Shown: positions 47,455 to 56,609, counted from the first letter of the stretch. The stretch is DNA of 64,000 nucleotides from Arcicella sp034519515 (GCA_034519515.1 JAXHOK010000011.1:1-64000), one strand, 5' to 3'. Made by a program: numbers and translations. Notes: generated by a model from the letters alone, not told the origin.

Positions 47455-48210
47455 CGAACTGGTGCCAATAAACCCTAAGGTAAAAGAGGCGAATTAGCTT
47501 GATAAAAGGGCATGGTTGTAAAAGTAATTCTGTTTTTGGTTTCGTCACCAATCAAGCGATTTACCCACAGATTGGTTACTTTTATTTCTGTTGATTTATA
47601 AGAGGCTGTTCCAGCGATTTATTTGATACCCAAATCCATATTATCGGTAAAAGATTTCAGTTCCGTAAAAATGGTATTTGCAGGTGCTGAACGCTCTTCT
47701 TGAAAACTTACTGACCAAGTATTTTTTATCGTAATAATCTCCTTTTCAGACTTTCCAATTTGCGTAAAAGAATTCGATTTAGCGATGGCTTTAAAAACGA
47801 TAAAATACGCATCCCAAGATTCAAATTTGAGTGGTACAATCGTTCTGCCGTCTTTTATTTGGTATGAAACTTTCTCCGTTTTGCCATTTACAGGATTCCA
47901 CATTTCAGGGACTTTGCCAGACACTTTAGAACTTACCTCTGCATCCGTAGCGTTTTCACCTCTATTGCTTAGGAACTGAAAAACAATAAGTAGACGTTTT
48001 TTCAATGCCCTTTTTTGCCCCGTTCTTCGTCAATAAAATCCTCATTTAGCGATGCTAAACTGCGGCGACCGTCGCACGGTTTTACCGCCTCGAAAGGAAC
48101 AAAAATAATCGGGCGGCGTTCCACTTCGTATTAATGGATGATATTATTTAATTCCCGTTACCTACAATTAATAATAGTCCAATGATAAAATATTTGGGCT
48201 GTATTTTCAT
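47455..48210 (-). pseudogene. Glycoside hydrolase (GH106-like) remnant with MITE insertion
   Basis: A signal-peptide start at 48210 (MKIQPKYFIIGLLLIV) runs straight into a MITE. Beyond it only the C-terminus of a large hydrolase remains: GKVPEMWNPVNGKTEKVSYQ, DGRTIVPLKFESWDAYFIVF, then in other frames NLWVNRLIGDETKNRITFTT and MPFYQANSPLLP with an in-frame stop before GLLAPVRVL. These match the tail of GH106-type alpha-L-rhamnosidases, to my recollection. More than half the gene is deleted. Confidence 0.7.
47972..48162. mobile_element. MITE, copy A
   Basis: This ~190-bp noncoding element shares ends (GGAACTGAAAAACAATA, and AATTCCCGTTACC at the other side) and a central block (CATTTAGCGATGCTAAACTG, CGGCGACCGTCGCACGG) with copy B at 60018-60207. 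The right end has a one-base insertion and there is no clear target duplication, in line with the deletion of the host gene. Confidence 0.7.
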
Positions 48211-48240
48211 CTTAAAAGTAATTTGAAATATTTTTGTAAA

Positions 48241-48284
48241 TAAAAAGTAAAAGCAGTCGAAAACCAACTGCTTTTACTTTTTAT
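48241..48284 (-). terminator. Terminator of the ECF-sigma operon
   Basis: AAAAAGTAAAAGCAGT pairs exactly with ACTGCTTTTACTTTTT around a 9-base loop, about 100 bases beyond the last gene of the operon. T/A tracts occur on both sides. Confidence 0.7.
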
Positions 48285-48382
48285 TTCGCAATAAATCAAT
48301 CAAAACTAATACGTTACCATCATAAAATAAGTTGATAAATCTGCTATTTCTTGTCCTAATGCTATTCGATAAGCTTACTACT

Positions 48383-48838
48383 TTATTCTTTTCCCAATTT
48401 ACCCTCAGCCCGATTCAATTTTTTTACCAACATCTGATTAAAAAGTTGTTCAGTTTTGTACAATTCTGAAACTTGGCGAATGTTAATGGTTTTCAAAAAT
48501 TTCGATAAATATTCCTTTTCCAAATCAACTTCTTTTTGTTTCAAACCCAAAACTTCTTTAATATCTGCCAAAATTTTATCATCCGAAGTTGTAATATTTC
48601 TACTTTCAGCCGTCATTTTGCGAATATTTATGCGAATTTCCGAACGTTTTTTATCAAACTCGTCATAAACTACCCAAAAACTTTTCGCCTGTTCTTCGGT
48701 CAAACTCAAGCGATTGGTAATTAGCCCAACTTTTGCCGCTTTTATTCTATCCCTCCCCTTGGCGTTTGGAAAATCGTCCTGTGCTTTAGAAATAAAAGAT
48801 GTGGCTAAAACGAAAAATAATATTATTACTTTTTTCAT
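48383..48838 (-). CDS. Small periplasmic helical protein (Spy/CpxP-like)
   Basis: The 151-residue protein has a signal peptide (MKKVIILFFVLATSFISKAQ). The mature part is all-helical and charged, with LSLTEEQAKSFWVVYDEFDK resembling the LTxxQ motif of Spy/CpxP chaperone-like proteins and of metal sensors linked to ECF sigma factors. It is third in the sigma / anti-sigma-like / Spy-like order common in Bacteroidota. A role in envelope-stress feedback is inference. Confidence 0.7.
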   Translation of the reverse strand: MKKVIILFFVLATSFISKAQDDFPNAKGRDRIKAAKVGLITNRLSLTEEQAKSFWVVYDEFDKKRSEIRINIRKMTAESRNITTSDDKILADIKEVLGLKQKEVDLEKEYLSKFLKTINIRQVSELYKTEQLFNQMLVKKLNRAEGKLGKE

Positions 48839-48946
48839 GATTTTATTTACCTATTTACCCATAGGAGAAATTAATTTTCAAACTAACACTGGTAAAATTG
48901 TTAGCGGTTTTGATTATACACTATTCCCTAATGATTATCCTCTGAA

Positions 48947-49567
48947 TTAAATTTCTTCTTCAACTTGTTGGTAATCAATGCTTTGTAAAATATCTTTTTC
49001 AGAGACTTTCAAATTAATCAACATATCCGTTTCTTGAAATTTAATATTTGAATTGTCAATTTGTTCTGCCACATCACTTTGATTGAGGTCTTCGGTGATT
49101 AAATAATTAACAATTTCCTGATTCTGGACTCCTGCTAATTCTTCTTTTCCTAATGAATTTTGTAGTGGCATCAACGTAAAATATCCCATAATCCCAATTG
49201 CCAAACAAGCCGCAACAGATGCCCATGTACGTTTCCAAGACCACGTAAACAAAGGAACAATTTTGGTTTCCTGTGTTGTTCGAGCCAATATTTTGGATTC
49301 CAAATCGGTAAAATAATTGTCAGGAACTTGAAAAATGTTTTCTTTCGGTAAATTCTCTACTTCCGATTGCGTTCGTTGGGTAATTATTTCGGATAAATTT
49401 TCAAAGTAATTTTCAGGTACGTGAAAAATATTTTCTTTCGGTAAACTTTCTAATTTCGACTGCGTACGGAACTCAATCTTTGCGGATAATTCTTCAAAAT
49501 AATTTTCAGGTACTCGAAAAATGTTTTGTTTTGGTATGTTCTCTAAATCAAATTCGTGCTTTTCCAT
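48947..49567 (-). CDS. Probable anti-sigma-type membrane protein with N-terminal repeats
   Basis: The 206-residue protein has three tandem ~33-residue units in the cytoplasmic part, each with the core P-KENIF-VPENYFENL, at about residues 12-105. One membrane helix follows (TWASVAACLAIGIMGYFTLM), then a short periplasmic acidic tail. It lies 54 bases after an ECF sigma gene, so it probably restrains that factor. It lacks a recognisable zinc motif. Confidence 0.7.
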   Translation of the reverse strand: MEKHEFDLENIPKQNIFRVPENYFEELSAKIEFRTQSKLESLPKENIFHVPENYFENLSEIITQRTQSEVENLPKENIFQVPDNYFTDLESKILARTTQETKIVPLFTWSWKRTWASVAACLAIGIMGYFTLMPLQNSLGKEELAGVQNQEIVNYLITEDLNQSDVAEQIDNSNIKFQETDMLINLKVSEKDILQSIDYQQVEEEI

Positions 49568-49621
49568 TGGATGATTGCTTTCGGTGTTTGGACAAACTGT
49601 ATCACAAATAGTTTAATTATA

Positions 49622-50167
49622 CTATAAAAATGAATGTTTTAGATGCTCTTCAACTTTTTTTACCGCTAAATGATAAGAGGCTTTCAACGCTCCAACTGAT
49701 GTTCCCGTGATGTCGGAAATCTCTTCATATTTCAAATCATCGTAATATTTCATATTAAAAACTAAACGCTGTTTATCGGGTAAAGTCAAGATTGCTTTTT
49801 GAAGTTTCATCTGCACTTCATCCCCCGAAACCATATCAGAATCCTCTAATTTATTGGATAACTCTTCTGAAATATCATCAATTGATACGGATAAACGCCT
49901 TTTCTTCTTGGTCAAATGATTCAACGATTCATTAGTAGCAATACGATACAACCACGTAAACAACTGTGATTCACCTTTGAAATTATCCAAATTTTTCCAA
50001 GCCTTGATAAACGTTTCTTGGGTCAAATCGTCGGCATCATCATGGTCAATCACCATTTTACGAATGTGCCAATAGATTTTTTGCTGATAAGTTTTTACCA
50101 GTTGATTAAAAGCAAAATTTCGTGTTTCTGGGACAGAAAATTGACTAAGTATTTCAGAATCAGACAT
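49622..50167 (-). CDS. ECF-type RNA polymerase sigma factor
   Basis: The 181-residue protein has sigma region 2 (YQQKIYWHIRKMVIDHDDAD, DLTQETFIKAWKNLDNFKGE, SQLFTWLYRIATNESLNHL) and region 4 (LTLPDKQRLVFNMKYYDDLK, YEEISDITGTSVGALKASYH, LAVKKVEEHLK). It directs RNA polymerase to stress or envelope promoters. It is the first gene of a three-gene minus-strand operon with the repeat-bearing membrane protein and the Spy-like protein. Confidence 0.93.
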   Translation of the reverse strand: MSDSEILSQFSVPETRNFAFNQLVKTYQQKIYWHIRKMVIDHDDADDLTQETFIKAWKNLDNFKGESQLFTWLYRIATNESLNHLTKKKRRLSVSIDDISEELSNKLEDSDMVSGDEVQMKLQKAILTLPDKQRLVFNMKYYDDLKYEEISDITGTSVGALKASYHLAVKKVEEHLKHSFL

Positions 50168-50282
50168 ATATTTTCGATGCGTGATGATTGTTATTCGATG
50201 TTCGGTTTAGACGATATTCAACTTCGCTGTTGGTTCTTTTAATGCTCAGATTCCATTTTTTTGTGATTGAATTTACAAAAAA

Positions 50283-50312
50283 GCTCCATAAGAATTTGAT
50301 TTCTTATGGAGC
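50283..50312. repeat. Hairpin between sigma and transketolase genes
   Basis: GCTCCATAAGAA and TTCTTATGGAGC form a 12-bp stem with a 6-base loop, beyond the stop of the transketolase operon on the minus strand. A-T tracts are modest, so termination is possible but not certain. Confidence 0.5.
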
Positions 50313-50346
50313 AAAGTTCTATTTTCCAAACATCGAACCACGAACA

Positions 50347-51303
50347 TCAACTTTTCCTTGCGATAGCTTTCATGGCTTTTTCAACGATGGCAGCAGCATT
50401 TAAACCATACTTCTCCATCAATTGAGCGGGGGTTCCTGATTCTCCGAAAGAATCTTCAACACCCACAAATTCCATCGGAGCCAGGTGATTTTTGATGAGT
50501 AATTGAGCAATTGAATCGCCCAAACCACCCGCAATCTGATGTTCCTCCGCCGAGACCACACAACCAGTTTTACGCACTGATGCTAAGACAGCCTCATCGT
50601 CCAAAGGTTTAATGGTGTGGATATTTATAATTTCTGCATCAATTCCTTTTTCTGCCAAAATTTCACCTGCAAGGATTGCTTCCCAAACCAAATGCCCTGT
50701 GGCAAAGATACTTACGTCTTTCCCTTCGTTCACCGTCCACGCTTTTCCGATGATAAATTCTTGGTCGGGAGCAGTAAAAATTGGCACAACTGGACGACCA
50801 AAACGCAAATAAACGGGACCTTCAAATTCAGCAACTGCAATAGTTGCCGCCTTAGTTTGATTATAATCACAAGGGTTGATAACGGTCATGCCTGGAAGCA
50901 TTTTCATCAAACCAATGTCTTCCAAAATTTGGTGAGTTGCACCATCTTCGCCCAATGTTAAACCTGCGTGTGAGCAAGCAATTTTAACATTTTTGTTTGA
51001 ATACGCTACTGATTGACGGATTTGGTCATAAACACGCCCCGTTCCGAAGTTGGCGAAAGTAGTAGCATAAGGAATTTTTCCACCGATTGTCAAACCCGCA
51101 GCAATACAAATCATGTTTGCCTCGGCAATACCTGTTTGGAAAAATCTCTCTGGATTTTCCTTAATAAAATTATCTAACTTCAATGAGCCAATCAAATCGG
51201 CACAAAGAGCCACGACATCGGGATTAGTTTGTCCTAAAACCTGCATTCCAGCACCAAAGCCCGAACGAGTATCTTTTTTTTCTGTAAATGTATATTTTTT
51301 CAT
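50347..51303 (-). CDS. Transketolase, C-terminal subunit
   Basis: The 318-residue protein covers the pyrimidine-binding and C-terminal domains: RSGFGAGMQVLGQTNPDVVA, FFQTGIAEANMICIAAGLTI (catalytic glutamate region), YATTFANFGTGRVYDQIRQS and SAEEHQIAGGLGDSIAQLLI. With the N-terminal subunit upstream it forms a split transketolase, which moves two-carbon ketol units in the pentose-phosphate pathway. The genes are 20 bases apart. Confidence 0.93.
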   Translation of the reverse strand: MKKYTFTEKKDTRSGFGAGMQVLGQTNPDVVALCADLIGSLKLDNFIKENPERFFQTGIAEANMICIAAGLTIGGKIPYATTFANFGTGRVYDQIRQSVAYSNKNVKIACSHAGLTLGEDGATHQILEDIGLMKMLPGMTVINPCDYNQTKAATIAVAEFEGPVYLRFGRPVVPIFTAPDQEFIIGKAWTVNEGKDVSIFATGHLVWEAILAGEILAEKGIDAEIINIHTIKPLDDEAVLASVRKTGCVVSAEEHQIAGGLGDSIAQLLIKNHLAPMEFVGVEDSFGESGTPAQLMEKYGLNAAAIVEKAMKAIARKS

Positions 51304-51323
51304 TTCTTTGTTTTCAGTAATTT

Positions 51324-52181
51324 TTAATAATCCCCCAAAGTCTCAGGCAATTGAGCCAAAGCTGTTGCCAATTGCTCATCATTTGGAGCTACGCCGTGCC
51401 ATTTGTGTGAACCCATCATAAAATCAACGCCAGCACCCATTTCGGTAGTCATCAAAATCATAGTTGGTTGTCCGTTTCCTGCAAATTCACGTGCTTCTGC
51501 CAAAACTTTCACCACATCAGCCATATCATTTCCGTTCATTCTCATAATGTTCCAACCGAAAGCCGCATATTTCGCTGCCAAATCACGATTGTTCATCACT
51601 TTATCGGTTGGTCCATCAATCTGCTGACCGTTGAAGTCGATGATTGCCACCAAATTATCAACCTTGTGGTGCGGTGCATACATGGCAGCCTCCCAAACTT
51701 GACCTTCGTTCTGTTCGCCATCGCCCATCAAGACGAAAACCATTGATTTGTCTCCGTTCAATTTTTTGGCTTGTGCCGCCCCAATCGCTACTGACATTCC
51801 TTGTCCCAAAGAACCCGAAGCAATACGAACGCCTGGAAGATGCTCGTGCGTAGTGGGGTGCCCTTGAAGGCGAGAACTTAACTTACGGAAAGTTGATAAT
51901 TCAGCGACAGGAAAATAACCAGCACGAGCTAAAACCGAATAAAATACTGGCGAAATATGCCCATTTGAAAGGAAGAAAAGGTCTTCATCTTTGGCGTGCA
52001 TATCAAACGGCTTTGTGCCATCAGCATTAGATTTGAGGTTCATTTGGTCGAAATATAGACCCACCAATAAATCAGTACAACCCAACGACCCACCAGGGTG
52101 TCCAGATTGACAAGCGTGTACTTGTCTAAGAATGTCACGTCTCACTTGCGACGCAACGCTTTGTAATTCAGCGATTTGCAT
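51324..52181 (-). CDS. Transketolase, N-terminal subunit
   Basis: The 285-residue thiamine-diphosphate-binding half includes HACQSGHPGGSLGCTDLLVG, KDEDLFFLSNGHISPVFYSV, GSLGQGMSVAIGAAQAKKLN and VFVLMGDGEQNEGQVWEAAM followed by an NGQQIDG loop, the cofactor and metal site. It pairs with the downstream C-terminal subunit. Split transketolases are common in Bacteroidota and archaea. Confidence 0.93.
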   Translation of the reverse strand: MQIAELQSVASQVRRDILRQVHACQSGHPGGSLGCTDLLVGLYFDQMNLKSNADGTKPFDMHAKDEDLFFLSNGHISPVFYSVLARAGYFPVAELSTFRKLSSRLQGHPTTHEHLPGVRIASGSLGQGMSVAIGAAQAKKLNGDKSMVFVLMGDGEQNEGQVWEAAMYAPHHKVDNLVAIIDFNGQQIDGPTDKVMNNRDLAAKYAAFGWNIMRMNGNDMADVVKVLAEAREFAGNGQPTMILMTTEMGAGVDFMMGSHKWHGVAPNDEQLATALAQLPETLGDY

Positions 52182-52206
52182 TATGTATATTTAATTTTGA
52201 GAATCT

Positions 52207-52710
52207 TTATTTTTGAAAACTAAGGAGCAGGTCGTGAAATGCCTCTACAATTTCATTCTTGTATGGATTACCATATTTCATAATAAGTGCCAATGGAAAT
52301 CTAATACCCTTCGAATCAACTGGAATTGCCTCAATTTTAATGTACTTTGGATTTCCAAAAGTGGTAAACCAACCACCAAACTTCTTAAACCTAACCATTT
52401 GCCTATTATCATGCGAAGCACAGATATACAAACTTATTGTATTTCCATATTGCTCATAAAAGCTGTCAAATATCTTTGCAATCGTACCTCCAATTCTATT
52501 ATCAAACGGAGGGGAAGCGTGCTTTGGATTTTCAATAACGATAATCGAAAACTCGTAAGCATCCTTTGCAAAAGGCTTTTCAGAAGGGAACAGGTACGGA
52601 GTAGGCTTGAAACTGATTTCATAAAGTAATTCAAAATCAGTTTTAAAAATGTAAATAGTTCCATCATCAACGATAGACTCGTAGGTATACGGACTATAAT
52701 CTATTTCCAT
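52207..52710 (-). CDS. Conserved hypothetical protein (DUF6169/DUF6934-like)
   Basis: The 167-residue protein is without signal or membrane segment: YTYESIVDDGTIYIFKTDFE, FSIIVIENPKHASPPFDNRI, TISLYICASHDNRQMVRFKK and FGGWFTTFGNPKYIKIEAIP. The pattern recalls small Bacteroidota families (DUF6169 or DUF6934) found near toxin-antitoxin-like genes. I cannot decide which. It overlaps a 55-residue ORF at its start by 17 bases, so the two are coupled. Confidence 0.6.
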   Translation of the reverse strand: MEIDYSPYTYESIVDDGTIYIFKTDFELLYEISFKPTPYLFPSEKPFAKDAYEFSIIVIENPKHASPPFDNRIGGTIAKIFDSFYEQYGNTISLYICASHDNRQMVRFKKFGGWFTTFGNPKYIKIEAIPVDSKGIRFPLALIMKYGNPYKNEIVEAFHDLLLSFQK

Positions 52711-52861
52711 TTAATCTGATTTTTTCGTTTAATCTTTTAATAGCCTCTTGATAGTGAGGTTTTTTGAAGTTTTCCCGTGCCTGACGTTCCATTTCTATTT
52801 TGTCGGCAATCAAACGATGAATTATCTCATCTACATTTCTAATTTCTTTGATATTTTCCAT
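52694..52861 (-). CDS. Small charged protein coupled to the hypothetical gene
   Basis: A 55-residue ORF begins MENIKEIRNVDEIIHRLIAD and is almost wholly charged helix (KIEMERQARENFKKPHYQEA). The ORF ends inside the start of the downstream hypothetical gene, an overlap typical of co-translated pairs such as antitoxin-toxin operons. The function is unknown. Confidence 0.6.
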   Translation of the reverse strand: MENIKEIRNVDEIIHRLIADKIEMERQARENFKKPHYQEAIKRLNEKIRLNGNRL

Positions 52862-52883
52862 TGTCTTAAAATTTTTAACAAAT

Positions 52884-53333
52884 TTACCCTAAAATCTGAC
52901 TTGTATGATTTTTTGTATCAACCTTGCTGATAATATTCGTAATAATTCCCTGTTCGTCAATCACAAAAGTGGTACGGGCGGTTCCCATGTAGGTTTTTCC
53001 GTACATTGATTTTTCTACCCAAACCCCGTAAGATTCAACCACTTGGTGGTCTTCGTCTGACAATAAAGTGAACTTCAAATCGTACTTTTTGATAAATTTT
53101 TGATGAGCTTTTTCACCATCAACACTCACGCCAATAATCTCAAATCCTTTGGCATTCATCGCTTCAAGGTTTTCGTTTAAATTACAAGCCTGAGCCGTGC
53201 AACCTGGCGTATCGTCTTTTGGATAAAAATATAATACTACTTTTTTGCTCGCAAAATCTGATAATTTAACGATTTCTCCGTTTTGATTTTTTTGCTCGAA
53301 TTGGGGGGCTTTGTCGCCTATTTTTAGGTTCAT
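52884..53333 (-). CDS. bcp: Thioredoxin-dependent peroxiredoxin, Bcp type
   Basis: The 149-residue protein is a typical Bcp/PrxQ: FYPKDDTPGCTAQACNLNEN with peroxidatic C45 and resolving C50, ISVDGEKAHQKFIKKYDL, and ARTTFVIDEQGIITNIISKV. It reduces hydroperoxides in the cytoplasm using thioredoxin. Its first 68 bases overlap the end of the M23 peptidase gene in another frame, a long but credible overlap since MNLKIGDKAPQFE is the standard start. Confidence 0.95.
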   Translation of the reverse strand: MNLKIGDKAPQFEQKNQNGEIVKLSDFASKKVVLYFYPKDDTPGCTAQACNLNENLEAMNAKGFEIIGVSVDGEKAHQKFIKKYDLKFTLLSDEDHQVVESYGVWVEKSMYGKTYMGTARTTFVIDEQGIITNIISKVDTKNHTSQILG

Positions 53334-55290
53334 GGGCTTGTTTTTTAAATTTTTGTTCTATGATTTTCACGGGTTTTGAAACAACCGAAACACTATCAAT
53401 CGTTGTCTCAAAAGCACTTTTATTTCCTTGATTGTCTTCTAACTCGACCCTCAGTTTTCCAATAAAACGCTGAGTAGAATCACTTTTTACTGACCACAAA
53501 AGATTACGTTTGTAATCATAATCGGTTAAAACGTATTCATCATTCACAAAAGCCTTGAAACTCTTGATTCCCGATAATTTATCATTAATTCTAATCGAAA
53601 AATCATCAGGTTTTTTCCGAACAATACTTGCCGATGGTGGAATGGAATCGAGCAAAACTTCAAAATTGCCCAAACGTGGAGCTTTGAAGCTGGCTTTGTT
53701 GTTCTTCCATGAAGTTTTCAAGAATGATTTTCCATTTTTAAAAACATAATAAACCGAAGTCTTGTCGGGCTCAATTACTCGAAAATCGGGTTCATAATTT
53801 GCCGAAAATCCATTTCTAAGTGGAACTGTATTTTGCCCGATTTGAAATAAATTACCCACAACATTAGTCTGTAAATAAAGCGTATCGTACAAAGAATTAG
53901 CCTCAAAATTTACCGATAACTTATCCGAACTCCACGAATCTTCTTGATTTGGGATAAGCATTTTTTGTAAAAATAAGGGCTTTGTCAGTCCATCAATCGA
54001 AACGGAATCGGGCAGGTTTTTTCTTAAATCCCAAAGATAAACCGCTTCATTATTTTTTACATAATTTAAAGATAAATCAGTAACAGTATTTTTAAATTTT
54101 AACTTTGCTAATGAGTTAACACTCTTTAAGTTACGGGCTTTAATGATTAAAGTATTTTCATCAATTTCTGTATTAATCAATACGGGTAAAGCATTTGGAT
54201 TAACCGACAATGAAGGTGTATTTTTTTCTCCTTTTATCGTAAAATTCAACTCGCTTCCATTGTCATAAGCATCCCAAATTTTGATGCTTATTTGATGCGT
54301 TTTTCCATCATTAATGAACAGTTTTCCTTTTGAAATGGCAGGTTTATAAATTGGTAATTCATTATTTCCATCGTCTTGAAAAAGTTTCTGGATTCGGTTG
54401 CCCTGTGTCCGTTCGATGGCGTAATCATTATGAACATTAATATCATGCGAAACCGTATTGGGATAACTTTCGAGGTGTGAGTAATAATTTTCTACTCCGT
54501 CCACAAACATCTCTACGCAGGTCAAACCATTTGAATTATTGGTACCATTCATTTTATCAACCGCCAATAATTCCAAACCAATTTCACCAATAGCTGATAC
54601 GTTCGTGTTGAGTGAATAAGTACCATTGGCTTGCTTTACAGGATAAAACAATTTCTTGCCAAACTCCCCATTCACCCGTGAATCAATCGTTAAAGTCTTG
54701 ATAATCAGTTGTTGAAAGATGGGAGGAAGATTATCTTTTATTTCTGAAAACCCAAAATTCAACGGATTCAAAATATTATTACGAGTGTCTCGAATCTCGA
54801 AATGTAGGTGTGGACCACCCGAACCACCCGTATTCCCCGAAAGTCCAATCACCTGCCCTCTTGAAACTTCAAATTGAGTTGGATTAAGAAGAACCTTAAT
54901 CTCAAAGGTCTGATTTTCAAGTCTTTTCTTCCGAACATAAGTCGCCAAAGGTTCCGCAAACTCTTTTAAATGTCCATAAACTGAAACAAAACCGTTGGGA
55001 TGCGTAATAAATATTACATTTCCGTACCCACTGGTTTGCACCCGTACCTCCGAAATATATCCATCAGCCGTTGCATAGACGGGCAATCCTTCACGCCCTT
55101 GGGTTTTTATATCAATTCCCGCATGAAAATGGTCGGCTCTTAAATCGCCCATACCACCTGCCAAATAATTCTGCTGATTGGGATTGATGGGAAACAAAAA
55201 ATAGCCTTTCGGGTAAAATAGCTGCGTTTTTTGAGCCTGAATAGGTTGTATTAAAAAACTAAAAAGGATAAATATTTGTATTTTTTTCAA
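53266..55290 (-). CDS. M23-family metallopeptidase
   Basis: The 674-residue exported protein has a signal peptide (MKKIQIFILFSFLIQPIQAQ). The peptidase domain at about residues 45-180 carries zinc motifs HAGID and HLHFE with the GLSGNTGGSGGPHLHF loop. A long beta-rich C-terminal region of unknown role follows. LytM/M23 enzymes cut peptidoglycan cross-links. The basic C-terminal end (Lys/Arg-rich, about 30 residues) is encoded by the part overlapping bcp and may be read-through of a lost stop. Confidence 0.92.
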   Translation of the reverse strand: MKKIQIFILFSFLIQPIQAQKTQLFYPKGYFLFPINPNQQNYLAGGMGDLRADHFHAGIDIKTQGREGLPVYATADGYISEVRVQTSGYGNVIFITHPNGFVSVYGHLKEFAEPLATYVRKKRLENQTFEIKVLLNPTQFEVSRGQVIGLSGNTGGSGGPHLHFEIRDTRNNILNPLNFGFSEIKDNLPPIFQQLIIKTLTIDSRVNGEFGKKLFYPVKQANGTYSLNTNVSAIGEIGLELLAVDKMNGTNNSNGLTCVEMFVDGVENYYSHLESYPNTVSHDINVHNDYAIERTQGNRIQKLFQDDGNNELPIYKPAISKGKLFINDGKTHQISIKIWDAYDNGSELNFTIKGEKNTPSLSVNPNALPVLINTEIDENTLIIKARNLKSVNSLAKLKFKNTVTDLSLNYVKNNEAVYLWDLRKNLPDSVSIDGLTKPLFLQKMLIPNQEDSWSSDKLSVNFEANSLYDTLYLQTNVVGNLFQIGQNTVPLRNGFSANYEPDFRVIEPDKTSVYYVFKNGKSFLKTSWKNNKASFKAPRLGNFEVLLDSIPPSASIVRKKPDDFSIRINDKLSGIKSFKAFVNDEYVLTDYDYKRNLLWSVKSDSTQRFIGKLRVELEDNQGNKSAFETTIDSVSVVSKPVKIIEQKFKKQAHEPKNRRQSPPIRAKKSKRRNR

Positions 55291-55300
55291 GGGATTATTT

Positions 55301-55741
55301 TTACTTTTTAGACTTTCTTACACCCTTCAATTTCATTTGGGCAAAATAAGGATGATCAGGATTTACGATTAATTCTTGTCTCAATGGATGAATTAAAACA
55401 TCCATATCTTCTAACGGAATTGCCCCCAATAAAACCTCGCTATCACCAGGTAAAACCATTGCACTACAACTACTCCTTCTATTTTTGAATTTTAGTTCAA
55501 CGCCTGTTACTACATCGAAATCTTGGATAGTGCCATCTGCCATTTGTCCTTTTCGTTTTTCGACTATTGGAAATTGTAATTGCTCTTGTATAGATTCATT
55601 TATACAAAGCATATACGCACCTGTATCAACTAACGCAGTAACATTCATTCTTTTAATTTCATCCTCTCCAATATAATAACGACGGGCTAATGCTATATCC
55701 TCAGCATTAATTAATTCTATTTCAGCATATACTAATCCCAT
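55301..55741 (-). CDS. Retropepsin-like aspartyl protease family protein
   Basis: The 146-residue single-domain protein has NVTALVDTGAYMLCINESIQ, giving the D-T-G catalytic triad of clan AA peptidases, and later SEVLLGAIPLEDMDVLIHPL, the hydrophobic-hydrophobic-G motif. Such short cytoplasmic proteins are widespread in bacteria and few have known substrates. It lies in a minus-strand run between the FAH-family and M23 genes, about 10 bases from each. Confidence 0.85.
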   Translation of the reverse strand: MGLVYAEIELINAEDIALARRYYIGEDEIKRMNVTALVDTGAYMLCINESIQEQLQFPIVEKRKGQMADGTIQDFDVVTGVELKFKNRRSSCSAMVLPGDSEVLLGAIPLEDMDVLIHPLRQELIVNPDHPYFAQMKLKGVRKSKK

Positions 55742-55751
55742 AATCTTATTT

Positions 55752-56363
55752 TTATTTTATTTCAAAATTAAGCATTTCTGTGTCTCCAATAAACGCCACT
55801 AAATTATCACCAATATTCACTTTACCCACGCCCGCAGGAGTTCCCGTAAAGATTAAGTCGCCTTTTTTTAGCGTAAAATACTTAGACATTTCTGCAATCG
55901 TTTCATCAAAATCCCAAAGCATCATTGACGTATTACCAGCTTGACGGGTTTCTCCATTGATTTTTAGGCTAAATTCGAGATTTTTTAAATCTCCCAACGT
56001 TTCTTTATTGACAAATTCAGAAATGGGTGCCGAAGCATCAAATGCTTTTGCTTTTTCCCAAGGCAAGCCTTTTTCTTTTAATTTTGATTGTAAATCTCGG
56101 GCAGTGAAATCAATACCAATTCCGATTTCGTCATAGTATTTATGAGCGAATTTGGGCGAAATATTTTTGCCAATCTTGCAAATCTTTAAAACAATTTCCA
56201 CCTCATAATGAATATCATTTGAAAAATCAGGCATATAGAAAGCGTCATTGTTTCGCAAAACTGCTGAATCTGGTTTGATAAACAAAACAGGTTCGGTGGG
56301 TCTTTCATTATTTAATTCTGCAATATGTTCGGCATAATTACGCCCGATACACAAGATTTTCAT
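55752..56363 (-). CDS. Fumarylacetoacetate hydrolase family protein
   Basis: The 203-residue protein contains only the FAH catalytic domain: MKILCIGRNYAEHIAELNNE, FIKPDSAVLRNNDAFYMPDF, HYEVEIVLKICKIGKNISPK (metal-binding E-x-E), GIDFTARDLQSKLKEKGLPW and KGDLIFTGTPAGVGKVNIGD. Family members act on beta-diketo or oxaloacetate-type substrates, and short forms are often acylpyruvases or oxaloacetate decarboxylases. The substrate is not evident. Confidence 0.92.
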   Translation of the reverse strand: MKILCIGRNYAEHIAELNNERPTEPVLFIKPDSAVLRNNDAFYMPDFSNDIHYEVEIVLKICKIGKNISPKFAHKYYDEIGIGIDFTARDLQSKLKEKGLPWEKAKAFDASAPISEFVNKETLGDLKNLEFSLKINGETRQAGNTSMMLWDFDETIAEMSKYFTLKKGDLIFTGTPAGVGKVNIGDNLVAFIGDTEMLNFEIK

Positions 56364-56609
56364 ATTTATTCGTTTTTAATCAAAAAAGAAAAAAATACAG
56401 TTCTATACTGTTCTATATTTTCAACAAAAATAGGAATTATTATTTCTTTTGTGAATATTTTATTAATATTTGACAAAAATACCGTGAAATCGAAGAAATA
56501 CAGAACCTTTTTATGATTTTTACGTCTTAAAGAAAATATATTGATACTTTGTGCATTGGTATGATTTTTTTAAACTATTTAATAATCAAAAATATCTAAT
56601 AAAAACAGA

